From Tupaia tana (lineage: Eukaryota > Chordata > Mammalia > Scandentia > Tupaiidae): 64,000 nucleotides of DNA. Location of the stretch: contig JAKSZU010000002.1 of NCBI GenBank assembly GCA_026018925.1, positions 54,082,337 through 54,146,336 of the forward strand, given 5' to 3'. The position numbers were made by a program, and so were the translations under genes. Numbering within the stretch: the stretch's first letter is position 1; each line of letters starts with the position of its first letter. Positions 33,001 to 46,900 of the stretch are shown here, one piece after another. A model generated the notes under the pieces. It had not been told where the DNA came from, did no database searches, and was given only the letters and a program-made list of their open reading frames with translations.

Positions 33001-36000
33001 ATCACCCCTCCACAGAGGATGGCCATACTGCAGTCCCTTTTCCAGTCTCCTCTCAGGATTTTGGGCATGCATGCACATGTACTCAGCGTGAGGTTTAATC
33101 TGCCAGATCTAGGACTAGAACCACAGCAGTCTATCAGGGAATCCAGCGATGTAACTACTACATCATCTGCTAGTCCCAGGAAATGGGAACTCTTATAGTG
33201 CTGCTAATAAAAAGAATTGGTACTATACTGTATGAAGACATATTAGTAATATCAATCAAAATTTAAAATGTACATATTCTGTGGTGCCATCTTTCTTTCT
33301 AGAAATATTGTCTACAGATATGGAGGCCAAAATGCACTAAGATATATGCACCAAATGTCCAGTGGAGATTAAATGTAGCAACTAATCACCATAAACAACA
33401 TCTATGATGAGGAACTGATTTAGGAAATTATTATGTATGTTTAGAAATTAAAATATAGGGGCCAGCAGATGGTGGGGTGGTTAAGGCACTAGACTCCACA
33501 TGGTCAACTGTGGTTTGAATCCCAGACCAGGTGGCTTAAAAATCACACTGGGCACATGTGCATGTAAGTCCAAAATTCCAAGAGGAGAATGGAGGAGAAG
33601 GGACTGCAGCATGGTCATCTGTTTTGGAGGATTATTTTATTCTTTCTCTCCCTCTCTGGTAAGTGCTTATGCCTATAGCAAAACCCTAAAAACAAACCAA
33701 AAAACCCCCAAAATATGTAAACTATTACGTATTAAGTATTAAACATTAAAAAAACAACTAAATTCTATCCAACAAATGATATGCAAAGATGTTCATGAAA
33801 TATAAAAGTGAAAAAATTATGTATGTATTGCACGATCTCATTTATGTAAAAACATACACAGGCCAGCTGGTGGCATAGTGGATGGGGCAGCTGGGTCCCA
33901 TATGGCTGACTGTGCAGTGGTTAAGGCACTAAAATTTTCCAAGGAGAGGTGGGTATTGTCGTGTGGCTAATATCCATGAAGGGCCTACTTTCTCAGCTTC
34001 CTTCTCTCTCTTTATCTTCAGTAAGTGCACATGCCCTCTAGTAAATTAAACATACACACACATATTAAAAAACAGGAAATATGTGGAGGATAGACAAAAA
34101 ACATCCTGCAGACTTAATTACCTATATGGAGAAGACTGGATGTGGAAAAGGAGATTCTATTTTAAATACTCAGTATTATTTATTTTTGCTATTTTTAGAA
34201 AATTATGAATAAAGTATACTCTTCTGAGATACTGTGTTAAAGTAGGATACCAAAAGGTCCCATAATGAACTATGAATCACATTGTTTTCTTTTGGAAACT
34301 TAGTCAAACTTGGAGATTAATTAAACTAGTCAAAAGACAATTTGTTTCTTAGTGTAACAGTCATGGTGGTCTTCAAAAGGCATGGTCACATAAAGAAACA
34401 TAAAGAAACATCAAAATATAACTTTAATTTTAAAGTGCTATAATAGAGCTAGCTCAATGGCACAGTGGTATCAGGCTGTTCCAAAGAAATGGGTCAGCCA
34501 GAAACACACCAGGCACATACGCAAGTACTCAAGATGTGATGAGCTGGAGGACTGGCAGAAGAGGGTAGTGCTGAGACCAGATCTTGTGGAGGGTGCTCCT
34601 CTTTCTTTCATGTGAGTGCACACAAGCTCTTTCATGAACATAGAAAACAAAAGTGCTGTGATAGTGACTAATATACATACATGTATAAAAATCCATTGCA
34701 TCTAACCTGCTGAATATACAATTTTAATTTAATTTAAAAAAAAAGAATGGAAATATTTTTCTTTTAAAATTTGCTAATCATCTTTTTTTTTTTGGGGGGG
34801 GAGAGGTTTTTCTATAGGGTGAGTGTGCTCACCAGACAGACAGACAGACAGACAGAGAGACAGAAAGTGAGAAATCATCCCCCAGGGGGATGGCCATGCT
34901 GCAATCCCTTCTCCTCCATTCTCCTCTCGGAATCTTGGGCATGCATGCACATGCGCCCAGAGTGAGTTTTAAGCCACCGGGTCCAGGACTTGAACCACAG
35001 TTGACTACATGGGAGTCCAGTGACATAGCCATTACGCCAACTGCTGGTCCCAGCTAATCACATTTTTAAATCAGCCAATTTTATTCTGTTTCTCTTTCAT
35101 GGAACAGGGGAGCAAATTACTTCAGTTCCAAGGTACAGGATTCCCTGGGGAAAGAGAGCAATGCAGACCATTTATTTCTAGCTCAAGTAGGTTGAGTACC
35201 ATAAGAAATCACTGAAAGGAACTGAAAGAATTTCTTTTGCTCTTTTTTCTCTTACTGGAGACCTGAAAAGTTTGAAGGTAGCTAAAAAAGATACCAAAAC
35301 TCTCTGGCAAGCAAGTGTGAACATGCCAGAAATGGCTAGCTCTCGATAGGATACAGTGCTGCTAAGTGAACGCTGAGGCGAAATTAACTTTCATCAGAAG
35401 CTCATGTATACTGAATGTGGCTGAACATTTCGTAAAAGAAACTAAAGGTAGGTTAAAAATACATTGGATATAGTTCTGTTGATTCTTTTTTTTTCTTTTT
35501 TTGGAGAGATTTTTGCTACAGGGCTCGTGTACTTGCCAGACAGAGAGAGACAGGGAGACAGAAAGCGAGAAATCACCCCCCAGGGGGGATGGTCACGCCG
35601 CAATCCCTTCTCCTCCATTCTCCTCTCGGGATCTTGGGCACGCACGCACACGCACCTGGCGTGAGTTTTAAGCCACTGGGTCCGGGACGCGAACCGTGGT
35701 CGACTATGTGGGAGTCCAGCGACATAGCCATTACGCTAACTACTGGTCCCTAGGTCTGTTGATTCTTAAAAGGGCTTAAATTTAAAAAAAAAAAAGGTAA
35801 CCGTGACACAATTTCACAAAAATTTAAGATAAAAAGCTATTTGTAAATGAATTTAAACCCCACCCACACACAAACATACAGATCTTTATCTAGCACAGGT
35901 CTGAAAATAAGACTTATATTGCAAAATGAATTACTACTTTCACTTTAACACTGTTGTAGAAAAAAGAGGAGTAACTTTACCTCCTCCCATGGAATGTATT

Positions 36001-39000
36001 ATAAAGAAACACTGAAGGCAGTCACAGTGCTCTGCAGACTTCCTGAGTTTCTCTGTAATCTGCTCTCGGTAGAGACTGCCGAAAACTTTGTGACCCACAG
36101 CCCTGAAAATAAGAATATAGATTAATGAAATCTTTGTATTTATTAGTTCTTCATTTTATTATTTCTAATATAAATAAAAAGATAGCAGAAAATTTTTAAA
36201 ATTACTTTTATTGCACCAAGATATATTCTTGTTTCATGTCAATAAAGATGTCCTGAAGACGTGAGATAGAAATTTATGAATATTATATATCTGTAATCCT
36301 CAAATATCCTTTATCAGCTCACAAGCAATACATAAACTAATCTCTAAATTTTATGTCCTCAACCCTCTTTTTAGAAACTGTATTTTAAAGATTTATTTAA
36401 TTTTATTTATTATTATTATTTTAAAATTTGACCAGAGAAAAACAGAGAGAGAGAAAGAAGGAAAGTAAGAAAGCAAGCCAACAGGTCCAAGACTTGAACC
36501 ATGGTCAGCCATATGAGAGTCCAGCACCTTAACCACCACACTGCCTGCTGGCCCCTCAACTGTTCTCTCAAGGTACAATTACAACAAAACAAAATTTCAG
36601 TTACACAGGGTTTTTTCATTTAACTTAAATTCTTTTTTTTTTTTTTTTTTTTAGTGAGGATTTTGCTATAGGGTGCATGTGCTCGCCAGAGAGACAGAGA
36701 CAGAGAGAAAGAAAGCGAGAAATCACCCCCCGGGGGGATGGCCACGCTCCAATCCCTTCTCCTCTCAGGATCTTGGGCACGCACGTACACGCTCCCAGCG
36801 TGAGTTCTAAGCCACCGGGCCTAGGACTTCAACTGCGGTTGACTACATGGAAGTTCAGTGACATTACATTAACTGCTGGTCCCAAAAGGAAATTCTGACC
36901 TGTATACTTTACATATTAAAAAGCAGAAAGTGGTCAACTACAAAACCTTGACAGTAAAAAAAAAAAAAAAAAATTAAACTAACGTATTTTGGTTTAAAAT
37001 ATAAGAAAAAATGGTCATATCAAGTTATTATTAGATAAAATCATATATGGTAGAAATGGATATTTATGAGGTTCTGTAAATCTCTTGGGTTGCCCAGATT
37101 TTCAAGTATCACTATGATGAACTAAAAAATAATGGATGAAGTCAAGTATAACTCAAAAATGATCCATCAGAATGAGCTATGTAACAATGAGAGAACCACC
37201 GGCTGAGTGGTCAGGTGGGTTCACTTATTAAGCCACTGGTTCTCCCCAAGTCTTCCAGAATAGAAGATTCAAATTCATGCTTTAGTAAAATCATTTATCT
37301 CTCCACACTATGAAACTAAGGGGCTGGCTGCAAACAGAATAATGAATAAGATTTGTAAATAGCATACAGCAAGTTAAGTTTTAAAAACAGCAAAAACAAT
37401 CTCAATGAGAATTATTAAATAACCACTGTTTGAGCTTTTTTTTTCCATTAAAGAGAGCATCATATTGTTAAGGGCCAAACAGCCTTAGGCTCAGCTTGAA
37501 TGCTGGAACACTGGTCTGTTCTGCATCTCTGTATCAATTCTATTAAATATGACCAATCGGAGAATTGGAGAGATCCAAATAATATGAGGTACAGGTAAGA
37601 GAACAGTTTATAAAAGTTCTTAAAATTTTACACAAGAATACATTTACAAAGAGAAATGTAGCAAATCAGTTTTTCATAATTCATCTTTTCTTAAAAAAGA
37701 AAAGGAGGAGGCCAGACTCAGCGCACAGCGGTTAAGTGCTATGCACGGGGAGCTGGATCCCACATAGTTGACCACAATTCACATCCTGGCCAGAGTGAAG
37801 AATTCAAGAAAAAAGACTGCAGCAAAAAGAGGACCCACTGGGCAGTACTCCCTCGCTTTCTCTCTCTCTCTCTCTGAGGAGCGCATGCACCCTCTGGTAA
37901 TTAATAAAGAAAAATGAGAAGGAATTAGAAGTAACAGTAAATACAGGTTGCTTCCAAGAGTTGCGAAACACAATCATCTATTCAGGGAAGGCCAACAGGC
38001 TGAAAAACCTAGCTTTAAGTATGGACAATTACTTCTTGCTTTCGCGTCAGTAGTTCCTACCAGAATGAAGGAAAGATTGGTTATTTTTTTCACATGACAT
38101 TCGATTGTTACGTTCAGCATATTCTCACCAATTATTTCCTGAGCCAGAAATATCAGTGATAAGTTGTTTGCTATCAAATACATCTCGCAATGGTCCCTGC
38201 AGAATTTCATTCACTACCCCTTCTTCCATGTCAATCAAGACAGCCTGAGAAAGAGAAATAAAATTTAATTAGAATATTTTTACAGTTATTCACACTGTAA
38301 ATTAATGGAATATATGAGCTAAGTGATGCATTGTTCTTTTTTATAGTTTAAGCTCAATCAAACCTGTATGTCTCTGTTATAAGAATTAAAAACAATTTCA
38401 CCCTTCTCAAAAGGTGAAATCCAATTAAAAGTTGGCTTCTAAACTTTTATCCTATTTTCAAATGAATTTCTAACAAGATCTCGGAAATGCAGAAGGCACC
38501 CTTAATCAGAAAAAGTTCTTGAGCTGGCCCCATAGCAGAATGGCTTAATACTGTGCATAGGAAGTCTGATCCCATATGGCTGACCACACTTTGAGTTCCA
38601 CATTCAGAGGCTTTGAAAACCATGATGGCATGTATGTGTGTGTGTGTGCCCCAAATCTTGACAGGATGGAGAAATGGAGGAAAGGGGATTGTGGGTGGCC
38701 ATGACCCATTGGAGAGTGCTTTTTCTCTGGCAAGCACATGCACCCTCTGGTAATTAAAAAAAAGTTCTAAATAAGTAATGTACATTTGTGCATTTACTCT
38801 CTAGGAAAAACCATGTTGTTCGTTATGAATAACAGTCAAAAAAATGTCCAAATGAGTAAACTTACTATTATATGCAAAGCCAAGGCACTGGATAGATGTT
38901 AAAAAAGACAACAGGGCCCCTTTGCACAAGTAATTTACAATCTACAATAATTCACTACTACCAACTTTACTGACAAGGAGTTAACCTATACTACTAAGAA

Positions 39001-42000
39001 GAAAATTAAAAATATAAAACATAGGGAAGCAGCAGTTAGCGTAATGGCTATGTCGCTGGACTCCCACGTAGTCGACCGTGTTTTGCGTCCCGGACCCGGT
39101 GGCTTAAAACTCACGCCAGGTGCGTGTGTGTGCGTGCCCAAGATCCCGAGAGGAGAATGGAGAAGGGATTGCAGCATGACCATCCCCCCGGGGGTGATTT
39201 CTCGCTTTCTGTCTCTATGTCTCTGTCTGTCTGGCGAGCGCATGTGCCCTATAGTGAAAAATCTCTCCAAAAAAAAAATATATATATAAAACATAAAATT
39301 AACTATGGGAAGAAAAACTAGGAAAAAAAGAATAGCAAGGAAATATAGCAATCTGTGAATAGGAATAGTGTGGTAGTAATTTATTTACTTATACACACAC
39401 ACACACACACACACATACACATATACATAAAATAGGTTGGCCTCCTACCACTTCTTTGTACTTTATTTTCCATATATTCTACAGCGAGGAAGAAAAATGA
39501 AAAGGTAAAAATAGTTGGATAAAAAGGCAAAAAAAAAAGGGAAGGACTTTGCTTACGGGCTTTTAAAATTCTTGTGATCATATACACTAAGAAATTATTA
39601 CACACTACTATCCTAAATGCTTTAAATATATCGATCCATTTAATCCTTACTATCCTATGTACAGGTACTGACATCTAAATCTCATACATCAGAAAACTAA
39701 GGCCTACAAAAGTTAAATAACTTGGCTGTGGTCAACTAGTTAGTAAATGGCAGAGCTGAAATTCAAACCGAACTAGCCTAGCTGCAAAACCTTCACTTTT
39801 AAACACTGAACCCTATGCCCTACTAGTATTTAATTGAAGGGAGATAGTCAAGTATTTACAGAGTACTGATTACAACTGAGTTACAATTTATGCACATTTA
39901 AGTTGCATAGTAAACTGTGATACTGTAAGATTTATTAATTAAAATAATGATAGATGACTAAGGCTATAAAACTGTTTTTTACAATTGTGTTCCTTTGGGA
40001 CCAGCAGTTGGTATAATGGCTATGTCCCTGGACTCCCATGTAGTTGACCGCAGTTTGAGTTCTGGACCCAGTGGCTTAAACTCACGCCAGGCACGTGTGT
40101 GTGTGTGCCCAAAATCCTGAGAGGAGAACGGAGGAGAAAGGATTGTGGCATGGTCTTACCCCCTGGGGGGTAATTTTTTACTTTCAGTCTCTCTGTCTTT
40201 CTGGTGAGTGCATGCGCCCTATAGCAAAGGAAAATAAAAATGTTTCTTTATATGTAATAATCATTATATATACACTTTATAGGATTATATACTCGCAATT
40301 TTAGGAATTTTCAAGTTCATTTCTGACAACATGCAATGACGGGGCCACGCAGACAACACAAGCTGGTAAGAGGCTGCCTCTCATGTCTAAGGCAAAGCCT
40401 GGACTGGGAAGAAACTGTGAGGCAAGGCCCAGTTTACGAGTCCCCCTTGTGTCGCTGTACTGGCCTGCACTCAATTTCTCTGCTGTGAGCTTTACTGTTA
40501 TTATGGTACCCTGCAAGGGTAAAATATCACCTCCAACCATTACAATAAAGCCAATTAGTGATCTTATAGGAATGTGGTTTCCTAAGATGGCAGGCACACG
40601 AGGGCCAGGAAGTTTGAGACTCCCCCACCTGTCTGTTTTAAGCCAAAATTAACATATGTTAAGGTTAAGTTAGTATAAGCCAAATTAGTGTTAGTAACTT
40701 ATGTAGACTAAGTTAGTTTAAGGCTAGTTTTACATAAATACCCCTTGTTAAAGCTGCAGGCCAAAGTTAACTTATGTTAGGGCAAGTTAGCATATCCACC
40801 CATGACAGGGACTTAAAGATAAAGCACAAAAATTCACTGATTAACAGACTAAGAATTCAACAAATAAATACAGGGACCCATGGGTTAATAGAGGAAGGAA
40901 AGATCTGGCTAACAGCGACAGAATAAATACACCTGAAGGCTCCAGGAGAAATCTTAGCTGAAGGTTCTTATCTAATTCAGGCAAGTAACAGATAGTTTTT
41001 AACTACAAAAAGTTTCTCATCTATGTGCTGTTGACTATGAAAAACTGCTAATAAAACATGCTGTATTGTCTCCTGAGCTACAAGATCTTCTTCCTTTCCC
41101 ATATGGGTAATAGACTCACCCTCTTTTGATGTAATATATAGATAGTCCATATATTAACTGTGTCTTTACTTAACAAGACAAGATTTCTGTCTAGGCCTTT
41201 GTAACCAGCAATGTTGCCGCCCTGGCCCAGGACTGAAATTATCAAGCTGGCCTGGGAATGAAGTTATCAAGCTTCCTGCAAGCCCCCTCTCCGAAAGACT
41301 CTTCCCAGCAATCAAGATCTAAAAGAAAATACAACAGACAAATGGACTTCCTCATCCTGAGAACTGTGATTGATTTTACCTGATCTGACAAGACAAACAG
41401 CATGTTTTATAATTATTGTTTCCATGCTTTGTATTCCCTATTTTTTTAAAGTAAAATTTTACTTCCCCTCACCCCCCTTACTTCCTAAACATCCCTCAAT
41501 AAATACGCATATTTTAATAGCCACTGGGCTGCAGTCTGGAGCTGACTCTGGCTGTAGCCGGCTGAGAACATGCTAAGAGGCATTGAGGTCTTAGTCTAAT
41601 TTTGTTCCTGATCACCCGTGTCGCTTTCCTGTGTACGAGTCTCAACCCTTGCCAAGGCTGGACCCCGGCAATGCAATTTTTATCTTAAATGCTGACTTTA
41701 ATACCTAGCCAACAGACTTCACCATATAGGCAAACTGTGGTACTACAAGTGTGTAAGATTACTAAAAAAAAAAAAAAAAAGAAGAAATTAGCTTATACTG
41801 TGTTCCAAAACATTTTTTTTTTGAGATAATTTGTGGAAGACTAAATGTATTGGGTCAGCAGGTGGCATGGAGGTTAAGGCAGCTGGATCCCACATGGCTG
41901 ACTTCATGGTTTGAGTCTCAGATCCAGTGGCTTGAAAATCATGCCAGTCACATGTACGTGCATACCCAAAGTCCCAGGAGGAGAATGAAAAAGAAGGGAC

Positions 42001-43879
42001 AACGATGTGGCCATCCCCTCTGGGGAGGGATTTATTGCTTTCTCTCTCTTTCTGGTGAGCACTTGTACCCTGTAGCAAAAGTAAAAAGAAAAAAGTACTT
42101 AAGTTTCACCTTCAATTATCTTGCTATCTGGGGCCAGGAAGGGAGGCAATCAATATGCAGAATATAAACTGACATTCAGTCACATCCTGAAGTGAGCTTT
42201 GCTAGCATCACTGCTGTCCTAGTCATTTAGCATTAAAACCTTGACATACATAACTCTTCCAATACTTCCTTGGTCCTAGGCCTTTGATTTGTTTTCCGCT
42301 GGAAATTAAGTAAATTTTGGGAGTGTATTCTGGGCTCCTTACTCAGGCATCCAAGGTCTGGAGTCATAGCTGCTATAGGATTTGATGCTTATATTTCCTT
42401 CCAGAGTCACGTGATGCCTTTTGGTTTTCCCTTGACTGTAATGTAGGATTTATGGAATTCTGAGTTTTTGTCTATTAATGTAAGACACTGGCACAGTAGA
42501 GGGGCCCAAGCCCCAAGTTTCTTGTGAAGCCAGGATTCTGCAGTGATTACAGCCAATTAATACCAAGAGCTCCTAAGGAAAAGACAGATGAGGACCTTTC
42601 AGATAAAAGTCTAAGGCTACAGGAACATACTGACTATTCTTTAATAAACAGTATTTTCTCCACCTCCCACCCCACTCACTGATATGGTGGTAAGAAGAGC
42701 TCAATTGGGAGTAATCTAGAAAATGACAAAGGTCTGCTTCTCTCTAAGATTTAGATTGAGATTTTCTCTCTCTCTCTCTCTGTCATGGAGTATACCAAGT
42801 TCTACTCAAGAATCCTGACACCCTGCAAACACGTGGTCTCTGCTCTAAGTTTTGTTTTCCAAGAGCATCAGAGAGTACAGATACAAGGAAATGGTCCCCA
42901 GCTTCCACAACACTAGTGTTCTCCAGTTTTTCAGCCTCTGCACGAGCTCTGATCCTTAGCATTTCGATTTCTCCCACAGCATTTAAACTGCCTTTCTTTC
43001 TTGTTATAGCCAAGGATTACTGACCAACAATTAGAAAAAGGAGTTTGGTATAGAGAAACAATAACATGAGAAATACTGCTGGAATGAGATTAAGAGTATA
43101 AATATGGGTTACTGACTCAAAGCAGTTTCAGAACTGAAAATGGCACTTATTAAATCCTTCATTTTTTTTCTTTCTTAAGGTTATTTTCTAGTATTTTTTT
43201 TTTTTTTTTTTTGTTATAGGGTGCATACATTCAGAGGGAAACTGAGAAATCACCCCTGAAGGGGTATGGTCATGCTGTAATCCCTTCTCCTCCATTCTCC
43301 CCTTGGGATTTTGGGCATGCATACACGCCTGGTGTGATTTTTCAAGTTACCAGGTCCAGGATTCGAACCATGTAGTCAGCTAGCCAGAGGGGACTCCAAT
43401 GCCTTAATCACCATGCCACCTGCTGGCCCCCCTTCATTATCTTTAAATGGAAAATTAATGTGTATTAGTATGTATTTTAGGTCCTTAGAGTGAAGAAGGC
43501 TCCTTTTACTATCATTTATCTATAGAGGTCTATTTTTCCTGTAATAGCTAGAAGAAAATGCTAAATACGCAATGTCTTCACTGTATGTACAAAATTTTTC
43601 TCCTTCCGTTTCAGATGAACACAAATGCCTGCTTAGTTATATTTATATAAAATGTGGCTTAGAAGATTTATTTTTAATTCAAGAAGTTTAATTAAAATAT
43701 TACTAGCATGATAGTTACAGAAATATAGTTATTTAAAAAATACATGTTAGGGGTCAGGTGGTGTGGTGGTTAAGTGCTGGGCTCCCACATGGCAGAGTTC
43801 GAGTCCTGGACCTGATGGCTTGCTTTCTCACTTTCTCTCTCTCTTGCTCTGGTGAACACATGTGTCATATCGCAAATTA

Positions 43880-43913
<34 letters not shown>

Positions 43914-46900
43914 ATTTAAAATAATTCTTTAAAAACACCCACATGTGCCATTAACAATCCAAGTGTATATATCTTACTCGTGCTTTTAAAGAACATATTT
44001 TTCCTTTGAAAATATCGCCACCATCGCCAACCACTCTGAAAGATAAAAGATAAGAAAGTGTCATAAGATTTCCATGGCCAATAGTGCTATCAGGTAATAA
44101 AAGTAACTTCCATTCATATAATATGGCTGCTTGGATGCCAGATACAGTAGACACACAGTCATTCTAACATCCTTTTCTACATCTCATGAGGCTGAACAAA
44201 TAAGGTACTCTTTTCCCTAATTTTGTGGTTAGCCATGTAATCCAGTTCTAGCTAATGAAATAAAGGAGAGGTATTCTGAGAAGCTTTTCTGATAAAACAG
44301 ACCAGATGTGGTTGCTGCCAACCCTCTTGCTTTTTCCTGCCTTAAATATGAACATAATATTTCCATATTTCTTTGTAACATAGACAGATATCTTTATTGG
44401 TTAAGCATCCTTAATGAGGTTTCCCATGGCAGTCAACCACACATCAACTGATATGCCAGTTATATCCCGCAGAGTTTACTTAAGGCTTTCCCTAGGATTT
44501 CATCTTGAAAGTAAGTTACCAAAGTACCAAAACCCATGACCAAACAGTGTATGGGTTAATAAAGGAAGTTCATAAGAAGACAGAATATATGAAGGGAAAG
44601 CCAAGCTAAAACACAGATGATGCTACAGATCAGAGATTGGTAAACTACAGCCCTCAGGCCAAATCCAGCTCACTGCCTGCTTTCCTAAAGAAAGTTATAC
44701 TCAAATACAAACATCCATGTGTTTATGTGCTATCTGATGCTGCAAAGGCAGAGTTGAGTAGCTGTGAAACAAATCTTACAGTTCACGAAACCTAAAACAC
44801 TTACTATCTGGTTCATTACAGAAAAGATGCTACGTGTACTGACAGTACACAGAAAGAAGAGCAAGATGCCACACTCCTTCTTCATGCCTTCTCAAATTTA
44901 AAGTAAAAAAAAAAAAAAAAAAAAAAAAAGAGTGCTTTCCGGTTAAAATCTAAAACAGAGTAGATGAAAGTATATCTTATTAAAAAAAGAAAAGCTTCCA
45001 CACCATGCAGGTACTACTCAGTGAAAGGGGTGAGGATCTAGAAAGGAAAGAGTGGCCCAGCCACAGCAGCACCTGATGCTATTGCTAGGCAGGCTGAGCT
45101 GACACGGGAAGCTTAGGTCTGATTCCTGGTCCACTCTAAAACTGGCTGTGGCGGCGTATGCGTGTGATTCCTGCTACTTGGAGGAGTGAGGCAGAAGGAT
45201 CACAATGTGAATGTGAGACCCTGTCTTAAAAATAAAACAAAACCAAAAACACACCACATACATACAAATAAAAAAAAAAAAAAAAAAAAGAGATGGGACT
45301 AGGAACTTAATTAGCAATGGAAGCGCCTGAAAGGAACTATTACAAAGGCAAATCTCCATCTCCTAGTAGTATTTGGAGAGGATGTTCTGGGCCACAAGTT
45401 AAGAGGAAATTTAGTCTGTGCGACAGGTATCATAATATGATAAAGATAAATGACACCAGTCATTAAGGTAATACTCTTAATTTCCCTCAGTCTGATACCG
45501 TGGTCACCACGCAACCTGCTGATGATTATACAGTTTTTTCAGGTCAATTTTCTATAGACGAGAATGCATCTATGATGGGAAATGAGGATCTGGTGTTTTT
45601 GAGATATGGTTCCTACTGCTTATTACTACACTGACCTTCTGCTTTTTAATCTCCCATTCCTCTGAGTTTGGTTACTCCGACTGTACTGGCGAAAACTGGA
45701 CCTACTCTGAAGCTGGCATCAACACTATTTCCGAGTTTGCAAGCTTGAGAATAAGAATCTGGGATTCACCAATGTAGCGGAGACTAATTAGCCTTCCCTA
45801 GAAAATAACTGCTGAAACATCCAGCCAACTATCCAAACTAGAACTGGAATTTCCATTGAATTAGAACAAACCTGAAATTAAGTGCATATATTTTCATTTC
45901 AAGACCACCACAGTTTCATGAAATATTTTGAAAATGTATGTTACTTAATGACTGAACATGAAAAGTTAATGCACAACTTAAACTACTCTTTCAGATAAAA
46001 GATACATGACATTTACATATACCCTTTGTTAAGTAAACAAAAGTAACCTGACAACAATTGCTTTTTTCCTTTCGAGCACATGCTACCCTTAGAGCAAATA
46101 TTTCTGACTGCAAATACTGTTAGAAAATAGACAATATATTTTTCTTTCAAAAGTTAGCCACTAGTGAATGAATTAACAAGATACCTGAAGGGAAAACTTC
46201 AGTTGTATGTTAGTAAAACTTTATTTCAAGGCTAAGTTAAAAGAAATCACATTAATACTTCTTTTTGTCCCTTAATACAGCATGAAAAGAAAACCCATTG
46301 TCCTATTCTGAATGGCTTAAAAATACGAATGATATGATCAATACACATTCAGTAAAGAGAAAAGCACATAAAAGTCAGACAATTTCACAGCTATCGACTG
46401 TTTTTAAGTGTCCTCTGAGGAATTTTCTCCCAATTTGACATAATAAGGATCATCACACTATGATAAACTTTAATCCTATCTTACCTGGTATCCACATTTC
46501 TAAAGAAGCTGCTTAGTGCTTCATCATAAATTCCTTTCTAAAATGAAAAAAAAATATATTTATAGCATTTAAGTTTTGCTTTTTCTCCAAATGAAGTCCT
46601 TTCAATTTTAGTAATCCCACAATACTCTAATGGCAAGTATGCGCCTATGACAACAACAAAAAAAGCAAATACTATACAATGTAATGCTTAGGGTGATTCT
46701 TCCGATCTTCTAGAGGAGAGGAAACACCATGAAATCTACAGATTAAGTTCAGCAGGGGGTGCAAATGAAAGGATTTCCCAATAGGATTGTAGATCAGGTG
46801 CTTCAAAGGGAAAATTTTCTCTGGATTCTCTGTGATTATTTGAAAAGCTGTCTAGTTGAATGGAGAACTCGAACCACATGAGTTATCCATTCTACAAAGC

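Larger units (their letters stand above)
30882..35980 (-). other. TUBE1: TUBE1 intron 6
   Basis: 5.1 kb, the most SINE-laden intron here with nine copies. 30890-31390, 31996-32400, 32590-32905, 34080-34440 and 35055-35485 show nothing I can name. Confidence 0.7.
38245..43977 (-). other. TUBE1: TUBE1 intron 4
   Basis: 5.7 kb with six SINEs, a MIR and an LTR-like block. 42100-43190 contains no gene or repeat I recognise. Confidence 0.7.

Noticed and set aside
42783..43013. 76-codon minus-strand frame in TUBE1 intron 4
   Set aside because: Looks protein-like (AEAEKLE run) but matches nothing I recognise and has no supporting splice sites; left as unannotated intron.
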